A stretch of 64,000 bases of DNA from Brooklawnia sp963780175 (GTDB taxonomy: Bacteria > Actinomycetota > Actinomycetes > Propionibacteriales > Propionibacteriaceae): assembly GCA_963780175.1 (NCBI GenBank), contig CAWAAT010000006.1, positions 81,082 through 145,081 of the forward strand, read 5' to 3'. The notes under the pieces are model-generated. The model ran no database searches. It was not told the DNA's origin and saw only the letters and a program-made list of their open reading frames with translations. Made by a program: the position numbers and the translations under genes. Positions 51,414 through 60,364 of the stretch are shown piece by piece (positions within the stretch are counted from its first letter, which is position 1; each line of letters starts with the position of its first letter).

Positions 51414-53873
51414 ATCCCGACGCAGCCTGCGCGGCCGGGGTGCCTGGTCGGCGGTGGTGCTCGTCAGGGAGCCGCAGCCGCTTGAGCAGCAGGGCGTTGA
51501 CGGCGACGATCAGGCTGGAGCCGGACATCGACAGGGCGGCGATCTCGGGGCGCAGGATCAGCCCGACGCCGGCGAACACGCCGGCGGCGATCGGCAGGGC
51601 GATCGACGTTGTAGCCGACCGCCCAGCCCAGGTTCTGCCGCATCTTGCGCAGCGTGCCCCGGCCGATGCGCAGGGCGGTCGGCACGTCGAGCGGGTCCGA
51701 GCGCATCAGGACCACGTCGGCGGTCTCGATCGCGACGTCGGTGCCGGCGCCGATCGCGATCCCGAGGTCGGCCTGGGCCAGGGCGGGGGCGTCGTTGACA
51801 CCGTCACCGACCATCGCCACCTCCCGCCCCTGGCGTCTGCAGCTCGGCGACCTGGGCGGCCTTGTCGCCGGGCAGCACGTCGGCGATCACCGTGTCGATG
51901 CCCAGCTGGGCGGCGATCCGCTCGGCGGTGGCCTGGTTGTCGCCGGTCAGCATGACCACCTCGCACGCCCTGGTCGTGCAGCGCCGCGACCGCCGCGGCG
52001 GAGGTCTCGCGGGCGGCGTCCGCCAGGCCGATGACCGCCACCGACGCGGCCGTCCACCGCGGCGAACACGGCGGTCTGGCCCTGGCGCGGCGAGCCCGTC
52101 GCGGATCGGGCCCGCCGCCGCCAGGTCGACACCGACGCGGACTCCATCAGCCGCCGGTTGCCGACCGCGACCCGGCGCCCGTCGACGACGGCGGTGGCGC
52201 CGTGGCCGGGCACGTTGCGGAACTCGGTCAGCCGTCACGGGTCGCGACGCCGCGCGCGTCGGCGTGGCGCGACGACGGCGGCCGCGAGCGGGTGTTCGGA
52301 CTCGCGCTCCACCGCGGCGACCAGGTCAGCAGCTGCGGGGTCGCCCGCCGACGGCGATGACCTCGGTCACCTCGGGTTCGCCCTTGGTCAGGGTGCCGGT
52401 CTTGTCCATCACCACGGTGTCGATCCGGCGCGGAGGTCTCCAGGGCGGTGGCGTTCTTGAACAGCACGCCCCGCTTGGCGCCCAGCCCGGTGCCGACCAT
52501 GATCGCGGTCGGCGTCGCCAGGCCGAGGGCGTCGGGGCAGGTGATGACCACGACGGTGATCGCGAACAGCATCGCCGTCTGCACCGACGGCGCCGGCCAG
52601 CAGCCAGACCGCGAAGGTGAGCCGCGCCGCCGATGAGGGCGACCAGCACCAGCCAGAACGCGGCCCGGTCGGCGAGCCGCTGCCCGGGGGCCTTCGAGTT
52701 CTGCGCCTCCTGCACCAGCGCGACGATCTGCGCCAGGGCGGTGTCCGCGCCGACCTTGGTGGCCTCGCACCCGCAGCGTGCCGGTGGTGTTGATCGACGC
52801 ACCGATCACCGCCGAACCGACCGTCTTGTCGACCGGCAGGGACTCCCCGGTCACCATCGACTCGTCGACCTCGGACTCGCCCTCCCGGACGACGCCGTCG
52901 ACGGGGACCTTCGCGCCGGGACGGACCAGCAGCAGGTCACCGACCAGCACCTCGGCGGTCGGCACCTCGACCTCGACCCCGTCGCGGATCACCGTCGCCA
53001 TCGGCGGCGCCAGGTCCAGCAGCGTGCGGATGGCGTCGTTCGCGCCGCCGCGGGCCCGCATCTCGAACCAGTGCCCCAGCAGGACGAACGTGGTCAGCAC
53101 CGCGGCGGCCTCGTAGAACACCTCGCCGCCGCCGGTGAGCGTGACGCACAGGCTGTACAGCCAGCCGGCGCCGACCGCGACCGCGACCAGCACCATCATG
53201 TCCAGCGTCCGGTTCCGCAGCGCCCGGAAGGCGCCGTCGAAGAAGATCCAGGCCGAGTAGAACACCACCGGCAGCGACAGCATCAGGGCGAACACGTCGT
53301 CGCGCAGCCCGAACGGCGCCGGCAGCCGTGAAGCCGAGCATGTCGCGGCCCATCGGGGAGAACAGCGTGATCGGCACCGACAGCACCGCCGCGACCAGGA
53401 ACCGGTTGCGCATGTCGCGCGACCATGGCGTCCATCGACATCCCCCCATGACCGCCGTGACCCATCGCGTCATGCGGCGAGATCACCACCCCCGCGGCGT
53501 GGCTCGCCGCCTGGTCGTGCCCCCCATGACCGTGCGGCACCGTGGTTCCGGGGCCGCCGTGCCGCGCGTGGGCGTCCGGGGCTGCGTGCCCGCCGGGATG
53601 ACCTGCCGGTTCGATGCGGGGAACGCACACGTGGGTGGGCAGTGACTCGCCGGCACAGTGGTAGCCACACTCGCGCACCCAGCCCTGAAGTTCGGCGACG
53701 TCGGTCCGCGTCGGGTCGAACGTGACGGTCGCCGTCTGCGAGATCGCGTTCGCGTCGACCGCCAGCACGCCTGGCCGGGTCAGGAGGGTCTGTTCGACGC
53801 CGTGGGCGGTGGTGGCCCAGTGCAGGCCACCCACGTGCAGCACGACCGACTCGGCGGTGGAGTTCAGGTTCAT
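51409..53873 (-). pseudogene. P1B-type ATPase with His-rich N-terminus and CPD metal-site motif, multiple frameshifts
   Basis: The ATG at 53873 (AGGAG upstream) starts an HMA-like domain that lacks CxxC (HVGGLHWATTAHGVEQ), then a long His/Gly-rich linker (HGHGGHDQAASHAAG, MGHGGHGGMSM). Membrane and catalytic parts follow: VDESMVTGES, the transmembrane motif ITCPDALGLATP with CPD in place of CPC, DKTGTLTKGEPEV, SEHPLA, GDGVNDAPALAQAD, and the end GSSLIVAVNALLLKRL. The blocks lie in different frames; at least seven breaks occur between 53.4 and 51.45 kb. The metal is probably copper by context, but the CPD site makes specificity uncertain. Confidence 0.78.
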
Positions 53874-53899
53874 CACATTCTCCTGTCAGGGCGGACGGG

Positions 53900-53942
53900 C
53901 CATCGCCGAGCCACTCGGGGGATCGGGGTGGCTCGGCGATGG
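53900..53942 (-). terminator. Stable hairpin between small membrane protein gene and ATPase
   Basis: Perfect 15-bp inverted repeat CCATCGCCGAGCCAC / GTGGCTCGGCGATGG with a 13-base loop lies 27 bases upstream of the ATPase start and 20 bases past the preceding gene. It may be a terminator or an attenuator that limits ATPase expression. Confidence 0.6.
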
Positions 53943-53962
53943 GGTTCGTGGGGGTGTCGGGG

Positions 53963-54280
53963 TCAATGCTTGTGGCCGCCAGCGGAGCCCTGGTTCATGA
54001 ACAGCATCATCGCGCCCATCATCGCCATGCACAGCAGGGCGTAGCCGATGGCGCCGCCGCCCGCCGCCCCGGTGGCGACGAGGAATCCGACGACAGCCAG
54101 CATCGGGGCGCACATCAGCAGGTGCATCCACCACCGGTGCCGCACGGGCTGGGCCGTAGGGGCCGGCTGCCCAACGGGCGGTGCCGGGGTGGTCGGCGCG
54201 AACGGGTCGGCGGCGAACCGGTCGTACGGGTCGCTGCCGGCCGGCGGGATGGCGCGATGGTCGGTGTGGTCGTGATTCAT
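53963..54280 (-). CDS. Small two-helix membrane protein (105 aa)
   Basis: His/Asp-rich N-terminus (MNHDHTDHRAIPPAG), a proline-rich stretch, two helices (MHLLMCAPMLAVVGFLVATG and GAIGYALLCMAMMGAMMLFM) and a Met/His tail (NQGSAGGHKH). Similar unnamed proteins occur beside copper ATPases. The ATG at 54280 follows GGAG. A TCAAG repeat lies 81 bases upstream. Function unknown. Confidence 0.8.
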   Translation of the reverse strand: MNHDHTDHRAIPPAGSDPYDRFAADPFAPTTPAPPVGQPAPTAQPVRHRWWMHLLMCAPMLAVVGFLVATGAAGGGAIGYALLCMAMMGAMMLFMNQGSAGGHKH

Positions 54281-54360
54281 GGCAGGGACTCCTTGGCGTC
54301 GGTCGGATCGTTACACCAACGAGGCTGGTCGACGAAGGTCGGGTCTGGTTGTGGGAACCG

Positions 54361-54376
54361 TCAAGGTCGCGTCAAC
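54361..54376. promoter_or_regulatory. TCAAG direct-repeat operator after multicopper oxidase
   Basis: TCAAG at 54361 and TCAAC at 54372, 11-bp period, 81 bases before the small membrane protein start. Confidence 0.6.
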
Positions 54377-54384
54377 GTTCCCGC

Positions 54385-55890
54385 TCAGCCGCGGTAGAGC
54401 AGGCCGATCATCATCCCGGCCTCGGCGTGGTAGATGTTGTGGCAGTGGACCATCCAGTCGCCGACGTTGTCGGCGTCCAGCTCGAGCGCCATCGACTGCA
54501 TCGGCGCCAGCAGCACCGTGTCCTTCCGTAGCCCTGTCGGCAGCGCGAACGTGTGCCCGTGCAGATGCAGGGGGTGGGTCATCATCGTCATGTTCATCAC
54601 GTTGAGCCGCAGCCGTTGCCCCTCACGCACGGTGAGCGGCTGGTTCTGCCCGAACGGGGCCCCGTTGATGCCCCACCGGTACGGGCTCATCGACCCCTCC
54701 AACGACATGTGCGCGGTGGCGTCCGGCGATCGTGAAGGCAGCCTCACCGACTCGTGGGGACGCAGGTCGGTGGCCAGCAGGATGCGCCCGGCCAGTTCGG
54801 CGGGCGACACGTCGGGGCCGGGGGCCTGACCCGAACCGGTCCTGACCAGGGCCAAGCCCTGGCCGCCCTCGGTCTTGCCGAACGGACGAGCCACCAGGGG
54901 GAACACGCCGTCGTCGAGGGTGACGAGGGCGTCGTAGCGCTCGCCCATGCCGAGGTAGAGGGCGTCGACCTCCTGCGGTTCCACGGGGAAGCCGTCGCTG
55001 TGGGTGACCGTCAGGCGGTGGCCGCCGAGCGCGACCGTGAAGATCGTGTCGGACGCCGCATTGATGAGCCGGATCCTGACGCGCTGGCCCGGCTTGGCCT
55101 CGAACGTGGCGGGTGCGGTGGGGACGCGTCCGTTGATCAGGAAGTAGGGGTAGGTGACGTCGCCGGCATCCCCCCACGGTTGCGGAGCGTTGCCGCCACC
55201 GTGACCGCCGTGGTCCATGCCCCCCATCCCACCCATGCCGCCCATGCCGCCGCTGGGGGCAGGGCCCCCGTCGGCGATCAGCTTCGCGAGGACGTCGTCG
55301 GGGGTGCGGCCGGTGCCGTCGACCCAGTCGTCCAGCACGACCACCCACTCGGCGTCGTAGGCTCCCGGCTCGTTCGGGTCGTCGACGATCAGGGGGGCGT
55401 ACAGGCCGCGGTCGAGTTGGACGCCGACGTGCGGGTGGAAGAAGTACGTGCCGGGATCCGGAGCGGTGAACTCGTAGGTGAACGACCCGCCGGCCGGGAC
55501 CGGGTCCTGCGTCATGCCGGGGACACCGTCGGCCTTGTTGTGCAGCCGGATCCCGTGCCAGTGGATGGTGGTGTCCGCGGGCAACTGGTTGTCAAGACGT
55601 ATCCGGAGGAAGTCACCCGCGGTAGCCCTCACGAGCGGACCGGGCGCGGTGTCGCCGTAGGCCCAGGTAGGGACGGTGGGTCCGCCGAGGTCGAGGGTCA
55701 CAGGCTTGGCGGTCAAGACCTGCTCGACGATCCGTTGCCCGGGTCTCGGGGTGGCCGGCGGGAGCGTCGGCATCGGGCCAGACGCGGAGGGGACGGGGCC
55801 GGCGGCCGGCGCGGAGGTGCAGCCCGTCAGGGCGGCGGCGCCGAGGCCGAGTCCGCCGAGCAGGAGCGTGCGTCGGGACATGCCAGTCAT
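54385..55890 (-). CDS. Multicopper oxidase, CueO-like, Tat-exported lipoprotein (501 aa)
   Basis: Oxidises Cu(I) outside the membrane. A twin-arginine signal (SRRTLLLGGLGLG) ends in a lipobox (LTGC, Cys24), so it should be anchored by Lgt. Copper ligands of all four motifs are present: HWHG (110-113), FFHPHVG, HPLHLHGHTF and HCHNIYHAEAGM with axial Met. A Met/His/Gly insertion (GGMGGMGGMGGMDHGGHGGG) resembles the methionine-rich copper-binding loops of CueO. The ATG at 55890 has GAAAGG five bases upstream and overlaps the stop of a small upstream frame (ATGA). Confidence 0.93.
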   Translation of the reverse strand: MTGMSRRTLLLGGLGLGAAALTGCTSAPAAGPVPSASGPMPTLPPATPRPGQRIVEQVLTAKPVTLDLGGPTVPTWAYGDTAPGPLVRATAGDFLRIRLDNQLPADTTIHWHGIRLHNKADGVPGMTQDPVPAGGSFTYEFTAPDPGTYFFHPHVGVQLDRGLYAPLIVDDPNEPGAYDAEWVVVLDDWVDGTGRTPDDVLAKLIADGGPAPSGGMGGMGGMGGMDHGGHGGGNAPQPWGDAGDVTYPYFLINGRVPTAPATFEAKPGQRVRIRLINAASDTIFTVALGGHRLTVTHSDGFPVEPQEVDALYLGMGERYDALVTLDDGVFPLVARPFGKTEGGQGLALVRTGSGQAPGPDVSPAELAGRILLATDLRPHESVRLPSRSPDATAHMSLEGSMSPYRWGINGAPFGQNQPLTVREGQRLRLNVMNMTMMTHPLHLHGHTFALPTGLRKDTVLLAPMQSMALELDADNVGDWMVHCHNIYHAEAGMMIGLLYRG

Positions 55891-56130
55891 GGGTGCCTTT
55901 CGATGGGTGCTATTCGAGACGTTGAGGAGGAGTCGGTCCGGGCCGGCGGCTCGGCCGAAGCCCGAGGCTGCGAGCGCCCGGCGGTGGCGTCGTTCTCGGG
56001 TGCATCGCGGAATCGCGGCTCAGGCGTTTTTCCGCCCGCCAGGAACAGCGCGCGGATGCCCAACAGGACCACTGCCCAGCAGCCGGCCATGCTGCGCAGC
56101 GAGCATGAGGACCCACGTCTCCCAGTCCAT
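55887..56130 (-). CDS. Small single-helix protein coupled to multicopper oxidase, possible frameshift
   Basis: The frame from 56090 encodes a helix (MAGCWAVVLLGIRALFLAGG) and a polar tail (KTPEPRFRDAPEND onward), and its stop overlaps the oxidase start by four bases (ATGA), which argues that it is translated. A better start is ATG 56130 (MDWETWVLMLAAQ, with AGGAGG about 20 bases before), which joins the helix only after a one-base change near 56092. It resembles short membrane proteins of copper clusters; function unknown. Confidence 0.45.
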
Positions 56131-56198
56131 CGCGCTCCGCCGTCTTCCAGTTCCTCCTGCCGCTGCGGCCGCCTGCGTGGCGCCGCCGTCGCCCAGGC

Positions 56199-56402
56199 TC
56201 AGGTTCCGGCAGCAAGCATCGGCCCACCTGGTACGCGAGTCTCGCCGCGGCTGGTCTGCACGCCGCGCAGTTCCGCCACGGGCAGCGGGGCGCCCACGGC
56301 GTCCGGACGCGGCACCGCGGCCACCGAGCTCGCCGCACCCAGACCGACCACCCCCACGCTAGCGACAGGCCGCCACCAACCCAGGCTGGACAGCGCATCC
56401 AC
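56199..56402 (-). CDS. Possible small exported protein (67 aa)
   Basis: From GTG 56402: a short N-terminus, a hydrophobic stretch (VASVGVVGLGAASSVAAV) that could be a signal peptide, and a polar tail. GC-rich third positions support coding, but there is no family match and no good ribosome site. Upstream the frame stays open to 56657. Confidence 0.3.
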   Translation of the reverse strand: MDALSSLGWWRPVASVGVVGLGAASSVAAVPRPDAVGAPLPVAELRGVQTSRGETRVPGGPMLAAGT

Positions 56403-56676
56403 CGTCGGACGGCGCTGCGCAGCAGGCGCCGCACACCGAGGGCCAGCTCCCGGCAAAGGACGCTCCGGGCACCCACCTGCGGATCGCAGGGTGTCATGGC
56501 TACGGCACGGACAGCACGGTACGACGTCACGCGAAGTGACTCCTCGATAGGAGGCGCCGTACGGTTCCACGACGAGGCCCCGGTCGAGACCGAACGGCGG
56601 CCCGTCCAGCGCTGGCTCGAACACGGGCTGGACACAGCATCCCGGCGCTGCCATCATCGTCCGACCGGGACCTGTC

Positions 56677-56692
56677 TCAAGATCGCATCAAG
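56677..56692. promoter_or_regulatory. TCAAG direct-repeat operator upstream of response regulator
   Basis: TCAAG at 56677 and 56688 (reads TCAAGATCGCATCAAG), 11-bp period, 63 bases before the response regulator start. It suggests autoregulation of the two-component system. Confidence 0.7.
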
Positions 56693-56754
56693 ACCCGCGC
56701 GAGAGCCCGACCCCGCCGACCGCCGGCGCGCCGGCCGCGGCCATACTGGCTGAC

Positions 56755-57468
56755 ATGAACAGCGAAGGTGCACTGCCGACCAAGGTGCTGGTCGTCGATG
56801 ACGAACGCGCACTCGCCGCCGTCATCGCGTCCTACCTCACCCGCGCAGGCCACCAGGTCAGCCAGGCCCACACCGGCCCCGAGGCCCTCGACCAGGCCAG
56901 GGCCGAGGACCCCGACGTCATCGTGCTCGACCTCGGGCTGCCCGGCCTCGACGGCATCGAGGTGTGCCGCCAGATCCGCACCTTCTCCGACTGCTACATC
57001 CTGATCCTGACCGCTCGCGGCGACGAGGTCGACCGGCTCATCGGATTGTCCGTGGGGGCCGACGACTACCTCACCAAGCCGTTCAGCAACCGCGAACTCG
57101 TCGCCCGCGTCCAGACCGTGCTGCGGCGCCCCCGCCGCCCACCCGCCGCCGCCCCCGCGGTGGAGGAACAGCGCGTGTTCGGCGACCTGCGCATCGACGC
57201 CGCCGGCCACGAAGTGTGGATCGGCGACCACCCCGTCGCCCTCACCCGCACCGAGTTCGACATCCTCGACGTCCTGTCCGCCCAACCCCGCGTCGCGCTC
57301 AGCCGCCGCCAACTGATCGACGCCGTGTGGGACACCGCGTGGGTCGGCGACGAACACGTCGTGGACGTCCACGTCGCCAACCTCCGCAAGAAACTCGACG
57401 ACGACCCGACCGAACCGCGCTACATCACCACCATCCGCGGCGTCGGCTACCGGATGGGACGAGGGTGA
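56755..57468 (+). CDS. OmpR/PhoB-family response regulator, probable copper regulator (237 aa)
   Basis: Receiver domain with VLVVDDERALA, phosphoacceptor D59 (VIVLDLGLPGLDG) and K109 (YLTKPFSNRELVARV); C-terminal winged-helix DNA-binding domain (LTRTEFDILDVLSAQP, VVDVHVANLRKKLDDDP, ITTIRGVGYRM). The ATG at 56755 is the family start. Its stop overlaps the kinase GTG by GTGA. Its likely DNA site is the TCAAG-N6-TCAAG direct repeat found at many promoters of this block, because OmpR-type regulators commonly bind direct repeats with 11-bp period. Confidence 0.93.
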   Translation: MNSEGALPTKVLVVDDERALAAVIASYLTRAGHQVSQAHTGPEALDQARAEDPDVIVLDLGLPGLDGIEVCRQIRTFSDCYILILTARGDEVDRLIGLSVGADDYLTKPFSNRELVARVQTVLRRPRRPPAAAPAVEEQRVFGDLRIDAAGHEVWIGDHPVALTRTEFDILDVLSAQPRVALSRRQLIDAVWDTAWVGDEHVVDVHVANLRKKLDDDPTEPRYITTIRGVGYRMGRG

Positions 57469-58592
57469 CCCGCCTGCTTGAGGCGATCGCAGCGTGGCGG
57501 CTCGGCACCAGGCTGTTCGTCGCCCAAGCCATCGTCCTGTTCGCCATCGTGGCCAGCGCCGGCCTGACCGCCGCGATCATCGGGCCACCGCTGTTCCACG
57601 CCCACCTCCTGGACACGGGCCACCCGCCCGACTCTCCCGAGATCGTCCACATCGAACGCGCCTTCGCCGACGCCAGCATGATCTCCCTCACCGTCGGGCT
57701 GCTGGTCGCGCTCGCCGCCTCCCTCGGGATCTCGTGGTACCTGACCCGCCGCATCGGCCATCCCGTCGAGCTCCTGACCCAGGCGGCCGGCCGGCTCAGC
57801 CGTGGCGACTACGACGCCCGGGTCACCGTCACGGGCGGCGGCCCCGAGTTGAGCACCCTGGGCGACACGTTCAACACCATGGCCGACCGCCTCGGCGACG
57901 TCGAGAACACCCGCCGGCGCCTCCTGTCCGACCTGGCCCACGAAATGCGTACCCCCATCGCCACCCTCAACGCCCACCTCGAAGGGATCGCCGACGGTGT
58001 CCTCACCTGGGACGACAACACCCAAGCCGTCGTCGAGCAACAAGCCCAACGCCTCACTCGGCTCGCCCGCGACCTCGACGAGGTGTCCCGAGCCGAAGAA
58101 GGACGCATCGAACTCCAGACCAGCGTGCAACCGCTCACCGATCTGGTCGAGCCGGCGATCCGTCAGGCCAGGCACGCCTACGACACCAAAGGCGTCACCC
58201 TCACCGTCCGAGTCGACGACGTGCCGGTCCGAGCCGACCCCCAGCGCGTCGCCCAGATCCTCGGCAACCTGCTCACCAACGCCCTCCGACACACCCCCCA
58301 GGGGAGACGAGTCGACGTGACGTCAACCTCGACCCCGGACGCCGTGACCATCAGCGTCGCCGACACAGGCCAAGGCATGACCGCCGAACAACTCGCGCAC
58401 ATCTTCGAGCGCTTCTACCGCGGCGACGCCGCCAGGGAGGCCGACAAGGGCGGATCCGGCATCGGGCTCACCATCGCCAAAGCACTCGCCGAAGCCCACG
58501 GGGGCAGCCTCACCGCCACCAGCGACGGGGAGGGCACCGGCGCCACCCTGCGACTCACCCTCCCCAGGGAAACGCACCAATCGGGGCGGTGA
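57465..58592 (+). CDS. Membrane histidine kinase partner, probable copper sensor (375 aa)
   Basis: Two membrane helices (about residues 18-40 and 72-92) enclose a short external loop of about 30 residues with several histidines (H45, H47, H53, H62), a possible metal-sensing site. A HAMP domain follows, then the H-box DLAHEMRTPIATLNAH with phospho-acceptor H159, the N-box QILGNLLTNALRHTP, and G-boxes VADTGQGM and GGSGIGLTIAKALAE. GTG at 57465 overlaps the regulator stop. The copper assignment is from context. Confidence 0.92.
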   Translation: MTRLLEAIAAWRLGTRLFVAQAIVLFAIVASAGLTAAIIGPPLFHAHLLDTGHPPDSPEIVHIERAFADASMISLTVGLLVALAASLGISWYLTRRIGHPVELLTQAAGRLSRGDYDARVTVTGGGPELSTLGDTFNTMADRLGDVENTRRRLLSDLAHEMRTPIATLNAHLEGIADGVLTWDDNTQAVVEQQAQRLTRLARDLDEVSRAEEGRIELQTSVQPLTDLVEPAIRQARHAYDTKGVTLTVRVDDVPVRADPQRVAQILGNLLTNALRHTPQGRRVDVTSTSTPDAVTISVADTGQGMTAEQLAHIFERFYRGDAAREADKGGSGIGLTIAKALAEAHGGSLTATSDGEGTGATLRLTLPRETHQSGR

Positions 58593-58817
58593 GGGCAAGA
58601 CCGTGACACCCGCTCCTCCGCTGTGGACGCTGACCGGACAGCCGCTCATTGCGCCGGCGTCACGCCCTCGTCCGGGTGGCCTGCGAGCTGACGCCAAGCC
58701 GTCCGCGTCGTCCAGGAGACAGTAGGCAGAACGTCCGCTTCCATATGACACCCGGCACGACTCCGGGCCGAGGTCCACAGGTCGGTCATCAGGTATTTCC
58801 GTCAGCAGTCAGCCTGA

Positions 58818-59120
58818 TCAAGCGGCGCATGCGGCTCGCATGAGGACCACGGCGACGGCGACGGCGCCGTTGACGGCGGACGCGACCACCGAATGCCAGC
58901 CCGACGCCCACGTTCTCCAACTGGAGCGGGTTGAGGAAAGCACCACCGAGGTCCACAGGATGAACGCCACAGCGACCAATATCATGATGCCTTCGATCAC
59001 GGCGGAGGTGCTCGGCCCCGTCGCCGAGAGGCCGGTCCAACGCACAAATCGCCGACGCGCGCTCCGGTCAGTGGCAAGACCCACGCCAACTATCTGTCGG
59101 CGTTCCTCAGCTCCCTCCAT
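58818..59120 (-). CDS. Possible small membrane protein (100 aa)
   Basis: An open frame with two hydrophobic helices (VIEGIMILVAVAFILWTSVVL and SVVASAVNGAVAVAVVLM). No family recognised and only a plausible ribosome site, so this may be spurious. It is the only candidate gene in the 740-base gap between the kinase and the next DUF305 gene; the rest (58593-58817, 59121-59332) shows nothing. Confidence 0.35.
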   Translation of the reverse strand: MEGAEERRQIVGVGLATDRSARRRFVRWTGLSATGPSTSAVIEGIMILVAVAFILWTSVVLSSTRSSWRTWASGWHSVVASAVNGAVAVAVVLMRAACAA

Positions 59121-59332
59121 GCCGCCACCGATCGCACCTCACAGAGCTGGTCAACTGGCGGCCTCCAAGCCCTCCACTCGCGCCCCCACCAGCAGATCGG
59201 CCTCGCTGACCACGCGTTCGGGTTGCGGCCCGTGCACGGAATCGCCCTCCACGATCACCACGCGGGCTGGTGCACGGGACGTCGCCGAGCATCGCGCGTC
59301 GCCTCGGCCGCCTGCACCGGGAGCCCGTTCCC

Positions 59333-59872
59333 CTACTCCAACTCCTTGATGTAGGCCTTCATCTCCTCGATTTCCTTGCGCTGCGCCTCAATGATCGAGT
59401 CCGCCAACTCACGGACCCGCGGATCCTCGAGGTGGGCGCGCTCGCTGGTGAGGATCGCGATCGAGTGGTGCGGGATCATCGCCCGCATCCACGCGACGTC
59501 GCCGACGGTGGCCTGGGTGCGGACCAGGGCAAGGCCCGCACCGAACACCACGACAGCTCCCACCACGATCACCGCGTTCACCATCCGGTTGCGGTACATC
59601 CCCAGCATGAAGGTCAACATGACGACAGTCATGGTCGCCGCGGACATCATCGTCATGAAGAACCGCGTCCAACTCCAGAAGACGTGGTCGATCGAGTAAG
59701 TGTTCAGGTACATGACGATGTACATCACCACTGAAGAGGTCAAGATCATCAGACCGAAACGCACGTAAGTGCCCAGGCCGGGGTCACTGGCCTTCCCCGA
59801 ACGATCGTGTGAAGTGTGGCCTGTCCCCTGATGCGACGCCCGCTCTGAGGATCGATCGTCTTCGCTACTCAT
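59333..59872 (-). CDS. Membrane-anchored DUF305 protein (179 aa)
   Basis: Three N-terminal helices (FGLMILTSSVVMYIVMYLN, RFFMTMMSAATMTVVMLTFML, AVIVVGAVVVFGAGLALV) precede a single DUF305 unit, AWMRAMIPHHSIAILTSERAHLEDPRVRELADSIIEAQRKEIEEM. The HH motif is kept. The ATG at 59872 has AGGAG upstream. It is the third DUF305 gene in the block, with a topology different from the lipoprotein and secreted forms. No TCAAG repeat is seen upstream. Confidence 0.88.
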   Translation of the reverse strand: MSSEDDRSSERASHQGTGHTSHDRSGKASDPGLGTYVRFGLMILTSSVVMYIVMYLNTYSIDHVFWSWTRFFMTMMSAATMTVVMLTFMLGMYRNRMVNAVIVVGAVVVFGAGLALVRTQATVGDVAWMRAMIPHHSIAILTSERAHLEDPRVRELADSIIEAQRKEIEEMKAYIKELE

Positions 59873-59954
59873 GGCATCTCCTTCGGATCACTATCTCTCT
59901 CGTCACCAGCATGGCTGACGCACGCGGGCGGGCCGCTCACCTTGCCGGATTTCG

Positions 59955-60364
59955 GGCTTGTATGACTTGGAGTGCCTCCTGGTGACGGGTGGTGGTCGCT
60001 ACGGTGGCCGTGGGAGAAGGCTCCGGGTCTCGCCGCTATCCGGCTCAGCGTGATGGCTCGTGAAAGAGATCGGTGGGCTCTGGGGTCGAGCTTCCCCCGG
60101 GCGAGGCTGGCCCGGTTCAGGGAATTGGTGGCCGAGGCGTGGACCTGCCACGCGGGTGACTCGTCTTGGGTGGCACCGGATCACGCACAAGCGTGGGTTC
60201 GCCCGACCGTGGCGTTGGTTGCGGTCTCTGGGTGGCGATGAGCGGGAGTGTCTGCGCGTCACTGTCTGTCGACGGGGACGAGGGTCCCCCGTCCAGGAAG
60301 ACGATGCCCGTCGTGCGGAGTCACTGGCCGGTGGTTGGGCCCGGCGGGGTCGTGTCGTTCACAG
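59955..60364 (+). repeat. Long direct repeat, copy 2 (about 410 bp)
   Basis: Same orientation and nearly the same sequence as 37815-38222, with scattered substitutions and a few single-base indels. The shared sequence starts at GGCTTGTATGACTTGG and ends at GTGTCGTTCACAG in both copies. It marks the right boundary of the metal block, upstream of a truncated merA. Confidence 0.9.

Noticed and set aside
54754..56550. 598-codon plus-strand frame opposite the multicopper oxidase
   Set aside because: The oxidase on the other strand has all four copper motifs and a signal; the plus frame is compositional shadow.
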